A DNA stretch of 64,000 bases from Rhabdornis inornatus (taxonomy: Eukaryota; Chordata; Aves; Passeriformes; Rhabdornithidae): positions 30,854 through 94,853 of the forward strand of contig VWZS01000646.1 of NCBI GenBank assembly GCA_013397075.1. Reading direction: 5' to 3'. The notes under the pieces were generated by a model. That model did not search any database. It was not told the DNA's origin and was given only the letters and a program-made list of their open reading frames with translations. The position numbers and the translations under genes are program-made. Shown here in pieces: positions 1 through 11,689 of this stretch (within the stretch, counting starts at the first letter, position 1; every line of letters starts with the position of its first letter).

Positions 1-136
1 CGCGGGCGCTGCGGGGCGCGGCGGGGGCTGCCCCGCTCGGCCGGGCGGCCGTGACCGCCAGCGACGGAGCGGCCCGAACCCCGAGCGCGCTGGGCATCGT
101 TTCGCGTGTTGGTCTGAGCCACGGCAAGCAAAGAAT
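1..136 (+). promoter_or_regulatory. WNT7A: WNT7A 5' UTR inside a CpG-island-like block
   Basis: Very GC- and CpG-rich sequence directly upstream of the start codon. There is no ATG before position 137, so no upstream ORF begins in the visible leader. The start context has A at -3 and A at +4, which is acceptable for initiation. No TATA element is seen. The transcription start cannot be placed, and part of this stretch could be promoter rather than leader. CpG density continues through exon 2 to roughly position 1900. Confidence 0.7.
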
Positions 137-207
137 ATGAACAGGAAAACAAGGCGCTGGATCTTCCACATCTTTCTGAGCCTGGGGATTGTGTATATCA
201 AGATCGG
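137..207 (+). CDS. WNT7A: WNT7A coding exon 1: start codon and signal peptide
   Basis: Encodes residues 1-23 plus two bases of Gly24. The peptide starts MNRKTRRW, a short basic n-region, followed by a hydrophobic run IFHIFLSLGIVYI, which is a typical secretory signal peptide. The start is the only ATG available, and the residue pattern matches the WNT7A N-terminus (MNRK...R...FLSLG.VY..IGG). The donor is GTAAGT at 208-213. The exon ends in phase 2, and joining to exon 2 restores Gly-Gly-Phe-Ser-Ser. It is too short to stand out as an open reading frame alone and was found by reading the sequence. Confidence 0.93.
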
Positions 208-339
208 GTAAGTAAGTTTTTTTTTCCTTTCTTTTATAACAATCGTGCTCTCTCGCGCGCTCAGCCCAACCTGCCCAGACCTGTTACTATTTAACTCGGG
301 AAGTCTAAAAAAATTAAAAAAAAAAAAAGAGATGATAGT

Positions 340-589
340 GGAGATCACGATTATTTCTCAAAACACAGATAAAGCGCCCGCACCTCGGAGCGAGGCGGCT
401 GCCCTGGCGATGTGCGGGGCTGCGAGGGGCTGGGCGGCGGTCCCTGCCAGGAAGGGACACCCAGCGATTCCCGGGCGGCCGGCCCCTCCCCAGCCCGGCC
501 AGCGGGCCCCGTGCGGGGACACCCGGCCGCTCCCTGCCCGCGCCTCCCGCAGGGACATCCCTGGGCCGCTGCCGCCCGGGACACAACGC
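340..589 (+). repeat. First copy of a 250-bp assembly duplication
   Basis: Read base by base, this block matches 772-1021 with no difference that I could find. It ends directly at an isolated N (590). Identity of two long GC-rich noncoding copies, with one copy ending and the other starting at single-N gaps, is the pattern of two contig ends from the same locus that were not merged. It is most likely not a biological duplication. Confidence 0.9.
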
Positions 590-590
590 N

Positions 591-770
591 AAAAAAAAAA
601 GGGGAGGGGGGGGGGGGGGGTTTGTGAAGAAGGGAGAGAGCCAATTCACACCGAAGGTGGGGACGCGGCTGACGCTCGCAGGACCCCGCAGCCCGTGCGG
701 GTCCGCAGCCCCGCGCTGCCCGGACAGCGCCCGCGGCCGGAGCGGGGCCGGAGCCCCGGCGAGGCCATGC
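591..770. other. Short 180-bp sequence island between two single-N gaps
   Basis: GC-rich island bounded by N at 590 and N at 771, starting with A10, G4, A and G15. It separates the two copies of the 250-bp duplicate. It may be a small contig mis-inserted by scaffolding, a low-quality homopolymer region, or a real intron 1 piece in the wrong place or orientation. No gene content is seen. Confidence 0.7.
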
Positions 771-771
771 N

Positions 772-1021
772 GGAGATCACGATTATTTCTCAAAACACAG
801 ATAAAGCGCCCGCACCTCGGAGCGAGGCGGCTGCCCTGGCGATGTGCGGGGCTGCGAGGGGCTGGGCGGCGGTCCCTGCCAGGAAGGGACACCCAGCGAT
901 TCCCGGGCGGCCGGCCCCTCCCCAGCCCGGCCAGCGGGCCCCGTGCGGGGACACCCGGCCGCTCCCTGCCCGCGCCTCCCGCAGGGACATCCCTGGGCCG
1001 CTGCCGCCCGGGACACAACGC
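772..1021 (+). repeat. Second copy of the 250-bp assembly duplication
   Basis: Begins directly after the isolated N at 771 and matches 340-589. It then continues without a break through unique sequence into exon 2, so this copy is the one contiguous with the downstream gene. Confidence 0.9.
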
Positions 1022-1139
1022 CGCCCGGCCCGGGAGGGGCGCACGGAGGGCAGCGGCGCTCCGGACCCGCAGCATCCCCGGCCAGGTGCGCTGGGTGCGG
1101 GAGGAGGCGGCACGGCCCCGGGGCAGGTAGAGTGGGTTG

Positions 1140-1184
1140 TCCCCCTTCCTTCCTTCCTTCCCTCCCTCCCTCCCTCTCCCCTCT
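1140..1184. repeat. 45-nt homopyrimidine (CTTC)n/(CCCT)n tract in intron 1
   Basis: Uninterrupted C/T on the + strand (G/A on the - strand), made of CTTC units grading into CCCT units. Such mirror-like purine-pyrimidine tracts can form triplex DNA. Here it is simply a low-complexity repeat in a GC-rich intron. Confidence 0.85.
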
Positions 1185-1491
1185 AACTGCTCGACAGGTT
1201 TGGGAAAACCCTCCCAGCCCGCTGCCTGTGCGTGGCCCGGGCAGGCAATGCTTCTGCACGCGCTTTAATTCTCCAAGGAGGAAGTTTGGTCCTGCTTTGG
1301 CAGCAGCCCACGCGCTGCTTATCTCTGCCTCGGCTTGGAAAGAGGGACGGGGAGAGGGAAGCGGCGGGGGAAAGGCGGGCGCTTCCCGGGCACCTGCTAG
1401 CGCCGGAGCCGCAGCACGGGAAGGCAGCGGGGGCTGCTCTGCCTCCGGGACCAGCCTCCCCTCAGCCACCGCCGGTGTCTTGTCGTTGCAG

Positions 1492-1718
1492 GGGTTTCTC
1501 CTCTGTGGTGGCCCTGGGAGCCAGCATCATCTGTAACAAGATCCCGGGGCTCGCCCCCCGGCAGCGGGCGATCTGCCAGAGCAGGCCCGACGCGATCATT
1601 GTCATCGGGGAAGGGTCCCAGATGGGCATCAACGAGTGCCAGTTCCAGTTCCGCAACGGGCGCTGGAACTGCTCGGCCCTGGGCGAGCGGACGGTCTTCG
1701 GCAAGGAGCTCAAAGTGG
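1492..1718 (+). CDS. WNT7A: WNT7A coding exon 2
   Basis: Encodes the end of Gly24 through the first base of Gly100 (227 bp). It contains the Wnt N-terminal domain core: GFSSVVALGASIICNKIPG, then LAPRQRAICQSRPDAII and GEGSQMGINECQFQFR. The sequon N83-C-S follows in the GRWNCSALGE motif, a conserved Wnt glycosylation site. The acceptor is TTGCAG and the donor GTACGT. Codon use is strongly G/C-ending. The antisense strand is also open over this exon, which is a GC-content shadow. Confidence 0.96.
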
Positions 1719-4384
1719 GTACGTGCTCTCGGCTCTGCCGCCGGCCCCGGCACAGGGGGCACCCGGGGGTGCCACGGGCGCGGCTGCTGGGCTCGGGGGC
1801 GGGCAGGTCCCCATTCCGTGCCAGCCGAGGCAGGACGGGCACTGTGAGTGTGTGCCCCCGGGCGCTGCTGCTGCCGCTGCCAGCCTGCTGCCTCCCGGCA
1901 GGGCACCTGCCTGTGCTGCACCTCCGTGTGTGCCAGCTCCCACCGCAGTATTTCACTGCCCTGCTCTCAGAAATCCTCTCCGAAACGCTCCCCCTTTGTG
2001 TGCACAGGACAGCAGCCTGATTCATGTACTTAGGGAGGGAAAAAAAGGGGATTGGTTCTTGTTGAAGGCAGCGGTGAGAGCCAGAGTGCTGAGCAGAGCT
2101 GGAATTGCACTTCTGGGGTGTAGGTATCCACGGGGATATTGCCGTGATGTTTGTGCCTGGTGGGACCATTCTCACTGTGAGGGATTCCCACCACACAAAA
2201 TCATTCTCCTACAGCACTGCTCTCTGTGCCACGAGGAAGAGTGGGTGTATTCTGCTTTGAGATGTCAGGGCCCTCACAAACACTGTTACAATCAACTGAC
2301 ACAAGATCCCACTTCCATTTTCCATGTTTTCAGTTATCACAGCAGTACAAAATATATTCAAAGTCTGAACTAAAGGAGCATTGATAATCACAAGTGTAAA
2401 TACCTGAAGAAATGGGGCTGAGGTCAAAACTCCCATGTCCCCATTCTGCAAAACACAGTAGTGAAATTTACTCAGTGTTTTTTTCATTCCACAGCACTTA
2501 AAGTGCAAAGACCAAGGAATGTATTTTCCAAATACAGGCTGGTCTTTTTTAGAGCCACCACTGAAAGCTTATCACTCAACAGCGCTGCATTCCACATCTA
2601 GAAGGATCTATGGTTTCCAGTCTCTTCCCCTTGTAGAAGGAAATTGCAAAAACCCAGAAACCCCATCAAGCAATGCTTAGCATGATAGAAAACGTGAACG
2701 TTTCATGAGGCAGCACAGAGAACAGGGGCCAGGAGAACCCTGAGCAGCTGTGGGAGCACCGTGTAGATGGGCTGTCCCCAGGCACTGCTCAGTGCCATGG
2801 CAGCATCTGTCCCAGTCCCTCATTCCTGGCATTCCCGTGAAACACAGCGGTGCAGCCTTACCACTCTGCTCTGGAACCCCTGAGAACACCGAGCATGTGT
2901 TTGATCACATCAGTGCACACTGATAGGTGTTCCTAAAACTTAGATATTTAAGGAAAGAACAGAAAGAGAACACCACCAGTCGGTTGGAAAGCCCCGCCTT
3001 TCAATGCCTTTGATAATCAGAGTGGCTCAAGTAAAGAAGGTAAAAAGTCCCCTGCACAACACTGGGAAACATCTGAAAATCGAGCATTTATTCAGATTTG
3101 CTCATTGTTTCTCTTCCTTGAGCTGAGCTCTTCCTGTCAGCAATGCAGGCAAGTGTTTGCCACTTCTGTCCGTGAAGAGTCCATTTGGATGGCTGACTGG
3201 TTTGGGCTCATTTACTCCAAGAGTAACATTTCCTTAAACTGAAAATGTGAGAAGGATTTTTTTTCTTCTCCCAGAAATTAGAAAGTTGCAGAGTTGTTGT
3301 GGTCTGTTGTGTAAAAATGCTCTCAGTTCCTTCCCTCCCTCTGAAAATTGAATTATTTAGCTAGTGGATTATATTTAGGTCCTTTCAAAGAAAGTCAATA
3401 TCAAAGGAAGTAGGCTTTGATCTGTCTTTGAGGTGATAACTCTTAATATGTTCTATCTATCCATTACAAGGCTAAGATGGATAGGACAAATTCTTCCTTG
3501 GTTTCAGAACACAGTTAAGAGTTGAATGACATCCAAATTACAAAACTCCATAAAATTAATTTAAAGAATAACAAACCCCCAAATTTAAACAGATTATATA
3601 CGTTAATTTTAAAGTAAACTTTGGTAAAAATCACAGAGGGTTGAAATCCAGTGGTGAATTTTTCTTTTACACAGACATTCCTGCAGTCTCAAGGATAAAA
3701 CTACTCTCAAATACCATGAAATATTTTAATGTAACTGTTCCCGCTCAGGTGGTCTCCTTGTTCTTCTGCTTCTTCCCTATCAGCGGGTATAGAAACTCTG
3801 AATATCTGACACAGCTCATCTCTTCTACGGCTATGAGGGAAAGGCATCTCTTGCTCTTTCCCAAGGATCTCTGCCAGGGTATGCTCTAGGTTACCATCCA
3901 GGGAAACAATATTTTGCTTTGATTAAGAAGGGTACAACCTATGTGCCATAAAGCCATAAACCAGATTTGGTGCCCACAAACACAAGAGGGCCTGAGGGCC
4001 TTACTGTGAATAGGAAAGACAGATGTGTGACATGAAGGACCATAAACCCCCGTAGGAAGCATGTCAAGATGACAGAGCACCAGAATAACCCAGGTTACTG
4101 TTAGGTGAGGATAATGTACCCTCGTTGCTTTTTTAAGTAGCCTTTGACACGGTGTGTTCCACAATACTATTATAACAGCCCTGAACACAGCAGTCCCTTC
4201 CCTGGGATTTTACACCTGACTGTACCTTTCAGGCAATTGCATCCTGAAGTTACTGCCTGGGGAGTGCAGGGCACCTTTGTCTTGCCACTTGCAATAAAGT
4301 CAGTGAGCCACACATGAGCTCATCCCTCTGTCTCTGCGAGGCTTCCTGTGCCTCTGCAGTGGCACTGCTGGGCTGCTCTGGGAT

Positions 4385-4453
4385 GAGGAGGTGACTTCAG
4401 AGTGACAGGGCTGTGGCTGGAGGAGATGACTTCAGAGTGACAGGGCTGTGGCT
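4385..4453. repeat. 35-bp tandem duplication (2 copies)
   Basis: The phrase TGACTTCAGAGTGACAGGG followed by CTGTGGCT occurs at 4392 and again at 4427, an exact 35-bp period, with one mismatch seen across the paired copies. It is a recent small tandem duplication inside intron 2. Confidence 0.85.
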
Positions 4454-4957
4454 ATCCTGGCCCTGCCGGGATGGTGCAGCCTGCAGAGGCTCACAGCAGT
4501 CTGGGAGGATGTGCCTGAGTAACTCCAATGGAAACAGGCTTTGTGTGTGTCAGTCCACACAAGTAAGTTCCTTCAGGTACCAGAGATTCTTGTGATCTAT
4601 TTCCCAACCCATGGCTTTGATGGCACACCAAGCCACATCTTCAAATCCAGGTTTCTTTCCTTTTATCCTTGCCGGGTAATCTATTTTATGACTGTTATGC
4701 AAATGTACTGCAATTATTTAAATTCTCTTATTGCCACTCAGGGTGATTCTCCTCCTGGCCCGGCTGTTGTGTATCTGAGGGATCATGGCACTCCCGTGTT
4801 TCTGTTTTCCTACCTTTAAAATGGCAACAGGGATATTAACCTTATTGAAACACTCGGAATTCTCTAGAAGGAAAGCATCAAAAAATATTTCCCTGTTCTA
4901 ACCTGTAGCGTGTATTTTTAAAAATTCGCATATAATCCATCTTCCAATGAAGTGATA

Positions 4958-5008
4958 GTTATTTGTAGAGTTAATTTGTAGAGTTAATTTGTAGAGTTTA
5001 TTTGTAGA
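4958..5008. repeat. 13-bp AT-rich tandem repeat, about 4 copies
   Basis: Four near-identical units of GTTAATTTGTAGA: one 12-bp unit, two perfect 13-bp units and a final unit with one substitution. It is a simple minisatellite in intron 2. Confidence 0.85.
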
Positions 5009-6738
5009 GGTACTTAAATTCATCCTAGAGCATATTTGTGCTCACAGGCTTGAGTTTCCTGCCTATCACAGTGAGCTTCCAACCAGCGTCCAGCACTCTC
5101 TCCAGTTCCTGGGTCATTTTATCTGGTTTGCCCTTCCAAAGAGAGATTCTCCCTCCTGACATGCTGTGGATGTCTCACTGTGCCAGCTGGTGCCAGCAGA
5201 GCATGAAGAGAAGTGACAAAGTGCCATCAGTTTGCTCTGCTCCAGTCACAGAGGGAACGATGGAGGTGCAGTCCAGATCCACACAGGGACACTTTTTCTA
5301 GAGCATTCCACAGATACCTTATTAATAATGTAGAGTCACAGAGAGAATTTTTAAAATAACTGTGGAGATGATGCAATGCTGCAATTACGGACACACTTAA
5401 AACCAAATATATTTGCCATGGTGGTCAGCAGTTCTGTTCCTGAGGACGGCCACAATCAAAACCAACATTTTTAAAGCAGGATAGGCCAAAACCTTCCTGC
5501 CCATCTGTCTTCAGGTGAAATGTGGTTCAAGCCTAAGGATCTGAACAGCCAGGGATGCCTTAGACAGAGTCTGAAAATAGGATTTGGGCTCTGTTGGATC
5601 ACAGGAAGAGTGAGAGCTGTGGCAAAGGCTTTCCATCAGGTGCCTCAGGGGCCCATTTTGCAGGAGGCAACCTCATGAGCAGGTGGCCAGCAGTAACTCT
5701 GCTGTTGTCTCAAAGGGGACATGCCTACATTTCATGGGATATGGAGGACAGCACCACATTGGCATCACCGGAGGAAAAAAAACCGATCTCCTATTGTCAC
5801 AAGCGAGCAGCACTGGCACTGTTAAACAAGAAAGTGAAGTGGTACAAACTGTTTGACTGCCCTGCCACAGAGGGACACGGCAAAGTGGAGACTCCCCAGG
5901 ACAGATCTGAGAGAAGAGAGGTGCAAGAGCCCTGCAGAGGCTGCAAGGACCCTGTGAGAGGGAGGATAGAGGGAGTCCTGAGGTGTGGGTGGTGCTCTGC
6001 AAGGAACATTACAGCAAAACATTTCAGCCAGGTCTTCATCCTGGCCTTATTAAAATGCAGCAGTTCTTTGCTCTCTTCTACCATGGCAGATGCTTCAGTA
6101 TAATCACAGTGATGCCTCACCCACCTGACATTGCTGGTCCCAAAGCTGATATGCAAGCAGGGCAGCTCAGCCCCTCTGCACTCTGTGCAGGGACCATCCC
6201 AGGGGTGCCCTGAGGCACACACTAAGCCAGGAGAGCCTGTTTGCTTTCCTTTATCCACTGCACTGTTGCTCTACAGTGGACTGAATTTAGCATGATTTGT
6301 TTTCCAGATATTAAAATCAACTTTTCTTCTATGGCTTCAAACCACGTAAGGGAAGAGAGACATTCCCACTCGTGCCTGTTGAAACAAATGGCAACTGGCC
6401 TCCATGGCAAACCCTTCACTCACCTGTTCAGTAGCTGTCAGGAATAGCTCTCCTGCTGGTATGGAAAAGAGAAGAAGATCTAGGACATTTTCCTCTCTGG
6501 CTGGGTAGATTTAACAGAAAAACTAGCAGCAAAGTTATGAGTAAATCTTCATATTGTCACTGTGTTGTAGACAAACACTTGTGAAAACATCCCAGCAGAG
6601 ATGTGCTGAAGAACAGATTTAATCTTCAATCATTTCAGGGAGCATTTTGATTTTAAACACTGCTGTAGCATCTCATGTCAGGTTTTAAAGTCTGATTGTT
6701 TGAATTCCAGAATAACAGACCAAGTGAGCAACCACTGG

Positions 6739-6875
6739 TAGAATCCCAGAATCTCCTGAGCTAGAAGGGAGATCCACCCTCAGGGATGATGGAGTCCAAC
6801 CCTGTCCCTGCACAGAAAGCCCAACAGTCCCACCCTGTGCATCCCTGAGAGCGATGTCCCAGGAGCTCTGGAAGG
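6739..6875 (-). mobile_element. CR1-type LINE 3' fragment
   Basis: Reads from TAGAATCCCAGAATC through the phrases ATGGAGTCCAACCCTGTCC and CCCAACAGTCCCACCCTGTG. This is the reverse orientation of a bird CR1 3' end, whose tail ends in repeated GATTCT. CR1 copies are usually 5'-truncated, as here. Confidence 0.75.
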
Positions 6876-9200
6876 AAAATCCTTCTTGTTTTTATATTGC
6901 ATAGAAGATTACCTGCACGGGTTTGTGGGAAAAACAGTGCTGCTGATCTATTTGATTTGGTCAATATTTAGAGGAAACTTTGATAAATACTCTGCTTTCT
7001 GAACCACTGTTGTTATGAATCCCCCAAGATGCACAGAAAAAAAAGGTCATTAACAGGGATCTTGCTATCTAGTCAGGTGAGGTCAGAGTCTGAACTTCTG
7101 TGTTAGGTTTCCAGCCCTTACAACCAGTTTTTACTGTCAGTGCCTTGCAGGAGAACAGTTATCTGCAGGCAAAACAGGCTGAAATATGGCCTGATCATCC
7201 AAAGCTGCTTTATGCCAAAAAGTCAATCTTTCCCAGCAGGGACTGTCACTACAAGATAAAACATTGCCCCAAGGTCACTGCAGTTGGAATTCCCATCACA
7301 AGGTTTTCATACCTGCTTCAGATGTGTCTTGTGAGTACTTGTTCCAGAAGCAGAAACACTGCATCTGATTGGGAAGGTGGGAGATGTCCTGTGGCAGGGG
7401 CAGTGCAGGGCTGCCCAGCAGGGCTGGGGCATGGGGGCTCAGAGCCCTCTGGAAAGGGGAGACTTACCTGAACTACAAAATAATGACTCTTATTTTGCAG
7501 TGCACATGCCTTGAGTAGTAACATTTAAAGAGGGTATTTTCAGAAATAATCACTCTAGCTGGAGTGTTTCCTCTGCAAGAGTTTCATGTGTTGGTGAAAG
7601 GAACTTTAGCTCATGAAAGTGAGCAGGGACTAAACCCCCAAAGCCTTGGATGTTTCTGAAAGCCACTCTGTATTTTATTTATTTATACTAATTTTTGTAA
7701 AGCCACAGTGCTGTTTTATAGGGAACCATCCTTTTAATTTCAACTGAGTACAATATTTTAAGGCACCAACTCCCCAAACTTTGAACAGAAGGGGAAGAGC
7801 TACCATTCTTATTGTATTATTCTTATTACTCATGCTAGGTTAAAGAAAGATGAAAATAAAAAAACCTGCTAGACCATATGTAGTCTACCAAAGAAGGAGG
7901 AGGCAAAGCCCAAAGCAGGCAGGGGATGGGTTCTGCTCAACATTTTTCCAGGCTGTGAGTTATGGCCTCTATAGAGAGATGAGGAGTAATGTTTGCTGTG
8001 GCACATAATTGGCAAGGTACGCTGTGTTTTCCATCTTTATATTTTCCCAATCATATTTCAGCTCATGTCACTGCAGATAACTCCCCCTCTGACCCTTTTG
8101 CTTTAAATAGCAGAAAATACAACCCATGTTTTCCAGTGAGATAAACAGAAATTTGTCTCTCTTTTATTTCACAGCTTAGTCAATTTATGAGGGGGACTGA
8201 TAGGGCGGGACAGGCTGTTTAGAAACACCCTTAGATCCCAAACTGCTGAGCACCTACTGACTTCCTGCAAATGAATCCACTCTGCATTTTGCAGGCTTAG
8301 GCTTTTTTTTCCCAAGCAACATCAAGGTATTGCACTTCTTTTAAAAAATAAGTTCCCATTTCTAATCTGTGTGAATGACGTTTTTGCAAAGTTTTCAAAT
8401 TTAAAGATTGAACTTAAACCCAAATGAAGTTAGCTCAATTAAAACCAGAATGCAGACCAGTCTGTGCAGCTGACAGACAGGCTGGTCAGCCCAAACCCAG
8501 TCTAGCAAACATTCACATCCAAAATCAGAGGCATGCAGGGAGTGTTTGCAGAACTAAAGCTCCAAGGTGTGCACGGGCTATGTATAATTGTGCTCAGTGC
8601 TAGGAGAGCAGCTGCCCTGGTAATATCTGTGTCTGCAACCCCCTGTGACCCTGTCAGTGCTTCCCCTTGTGATATCTGGCACCCCAGGGTGGTGGCTGAC
8701 AATGCAGAGCTCAAAGACAAAGGTACAGACAGCCTGGGAAGGTGCCCTGCCCAGTGCAGGCTCTGCAGACAGGACTCCAGCGTCAGCAGATGGACCTGCA
8801 GAAATTTTGGAAGCCATCAACTGCAAGCTCTCTGCCATCAGAGCAAACGGAGCTGCAATGTGCTGCACACCTCACTGAAGTGCAGAAAAACACAGGAAAA
8901 GCAGGAGGATATTTCTGTCCAACACTTGGAGAGAAGCCCTCGTGGTCACACAGCACTGAGGCACTGGGTGGGGCTGGGGAGAGCCCCAGGTGAGGGTGAG
9001 GGAGCAGAGCCATGGCTGGAGCCCTTCAGGTCATCAGCCTTGTGAACGGCCAGAGCAACCTCTGACTGCTGCCGGGTCCTTCTTGGGAGGTTCCAGTGCC
9101 TGGAGTTGAGCTCTGGAGTGTTTGCCATGGTTTGTCTGAGATAAGGAGAAGAATGTGTGATTTGGGAACTGAAAGGAGGGCTTGTAATTCTTGTACACAT

Positions 9201-9331
9201 CCAGGGCAGGTTGGACAGGGCTTGGAGCACCCTGGAGTGGTGGAAATGTCCCTGCCCATGGCGCAGGTGGAATGAGAGGAGCTTTAAGGTCTCTGCCAAC
9301 CCAGCCCATTTGGGATTCCGTGATTCTGTGA
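9201..9331 (+). mobile_element. CR1-type LINE 3' fragment
   Basis: Carries CAGGTTGGACAGGGCTTGG, then AGGTCTCTGCCAACCCAGCC, and the terminal GGGATTCCGTGATTCTGTGA, the typical CR1 3' tail in the forward direction. It is 5'-truncated and diverged. Confidence 0.8.
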
Positions 9332-11689
9332 CAGGTGACTCTCCACCTTTGTCTTACTTCTGTAGGAGCAGCTGCCTGGCCATACCTTGGTACAGCCACG
9401 TTTCCCCCTCAGATCCTCCAGGAGTTTCAACTTTCTGCTGAAATCCAAAGTAGAGGAGTAGAATTTCTACTTAAAAGTGGCAGGAGCACCGCCGTGCTCA
9501 GGTTACCCTGTTTGGGCACAAACCCTTGGGACCTCAAGCACTGTTGCAGAAGAGACTCAGGCTGGTCTGAGCTTCCCTCCCATGCTGGCATTTCTGTGAC
9601 CCAGGCCAGGGTAATGAGACTTTAAAAAGTCAATCATTTATGAAAAACAGGAACAGTTGGATGCAGACGTGACAAACCCACATCACTTTATCACCACTGC
9701 ACAAGTGCCAAGGCACTTCCTACCTGAGTCAATTCTTCTAGGCACTTGCTTTGTTTACCTTGTAATCTCCAAAATTTGAGTTTTTAAAAGCTGCTAAGAT
9801 TTTCTCCCAAATAAGACAAACTTATAAAATAATTTATGTAATGTAATTTATGATCTAGCTTGACAGTGGCTTCTGACTCTGCTTGTACTAACTAATTTTA
9901 TATTTTCTGCATTGCATTCTTATCCCCTCTAAAAAGCAAAAGAGCTGCTCAGCCTCTACAATGCTGAGTATGTCAGGTTCAAGTGATCTCCCAGCAGTTT
10001 TTGTTTTAGATCTTGAAAATAACTCGTGCTCAACAAAAGTAATCTGATCAAAATCAAAAGGAAAAGGAACCACATGTAAATTCAACTAAAAAATATTTAT
10101 TTGACAATGTCCCATTTGCTGCTTCATGGAACAGAAACCTGGTGTTTTGTTGCTGCCCTCTGAGAGATAAAGTGGGACTTCTTATTGTACACTGTTTATC
10201 ACTGTCTTTTTCATAGTGTTGTGCTTAAAATAGTGAGGGTGTTGATGAGTGTAAACTGGAGGAGGAGCTCAACTCCAAATACACTTAAAGCCTGGGATTT
10301 CTCTTCCATACACAGACTTTTATAAAAGGCCAAGAGTTCTAGAAAGCTCTATCTGCAATTTCCACAGTCAAAATGAATAATTTTATGATTTTTTTTTTTT
10401 TAAAGTAAGGTGAAACAAGGAATCCTTTGAGGAAGTCTGATAATTGACCGTAAGTTCCATAATAAATGCAGCATATAGCAGCGTTAGGGAATACTGCCTT
10501 TGCTAATAGAGGGCATGAAGTTGACTATTAACAGATTGTGATAATGTCATCTTGTTTTCCATTTTACTTCCTCAACATAAGGAAGTGAACATTTATCATT
10601 AAAAGCGACAAGTAGAGAAATCCAGATCATATTACATAAAAGGGAAGCCAAGGCTGAATTGTAGTAAGGTTTCTTTCCCAAGTGACAATTTTTTTGTGAA
10701 ATGCAATGAACAGCAGAAGTGGGCTTGTTGCATGGGTAGCAAACTCTTGCCAGCAGCTGAGGTCTGCCAGGACTCAACTGACGGGCACTTGGAGAAGGGA
10801 AGCGGATCTTCCCATCTGCACTCCCCTAATTAAGAGCCTGATTCTTATTCTATTCAAGGGTGCATTTTGTCATTGGAGAAATAAGAGTAGGGCAAGTTCT
10901 TGGTTTGAGAGATCCAAAAATTTTTAAGGGCTGTTTGATATACATGGGCAACCTCTGCAAACCTCCTCAGGCTGTGAAGGGCCCTCTCTCAGCTGAACTG
11001 GCCCCAAAAGTCTCACAGGGCCCATAAGGGCCACATGTGGGAAATACACACACCAGAATGCAACAAAACTTCAAAAAAAGAAATTAAATCTTAGATTTAA
11101 AGTGAGACATCCCCCCTCCCTCAAGGAACAGAAACCTGTCATTATGGCCTTATTGCACAAAGTAATATTGGCCTGACCTCTGTCTCACAGCCCTCTGGTG
11201 AGGCTCTTACTTCACCTTGCTCTTGTCATGGTGCCGACAACAGGTCAGGATTTTTTCTTTGTTTTATGAGAAATTTTGAAATTAAAACCAAGACTTATTT
11301 CATTGAGTCAGCACAGATGTCAATGTTTAAAACTTTTTGACACCTACAGTGTGAAAAAAATGTCCCAATTGAGTTAAAATGTTTTCAGAACAAGAGTCCA
11401 ACAGAAGCAGTTGTCCTGTTAAAAAACCATTTACTGTAGAATTAATTTTTTAAATAAAAAATCCTATTTCTAAGTTGAATTTTTAAAAGGTTGAATATGG
11501 ATGTTCTAACAATTTAACCCCCAAGCCCAACTATTTTGTTTTCCTTTCTTTCTTTATTTTTGATGTCCAACATTTGCCATCCCACCCTTCTGCTTTAAGT
11601 TTTGTTTGCCTACTTCTAATAGCATCTGGAAATATAGAGATGCAGCTGCCTTGATGCTTTGGAGTGGCTCCCTAGAACAGATAGATACT

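Larger units (their letters stand above)
208..1491 (+). other. WNT7A: WNT7A intron 1, containing an assembly duplication
   Basis: Intron bounded by GTAAGT and a pyrimidine-rich tract ending in TTGCAG. It is GC-rich, with a poly-A run near 310-328, a 10-A run at 591-600 beside a 15-G run (606-620), and a 45-nt homopyrimidine tract at 1140-1184. A 250-bp block appears twice (340-589 and 772-1021), with single N bases at 590 and 771. Removing one copy and the intervening piece would give a true intron of about 850 bp. Open frames across this region are artefacts of GC richness and of the duplicated block. Confidence 0.9.

Noticed and set aside
245..1186. 313-codon open frame spanning intron 1
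   Set aside because: It reads through both N bases and both copies of the duplicated block. It is an assembly artefact in GC-rich intron sequence.
1397..2196. Long antisense open frames over WNT7A exon 2
   Set aside because: The region is very GC-rich and the real coding frame is on the + strand. G/C-ending codons leave the complementary strand stop-poor. The antisense translation is of low complexity and matches nothing known.
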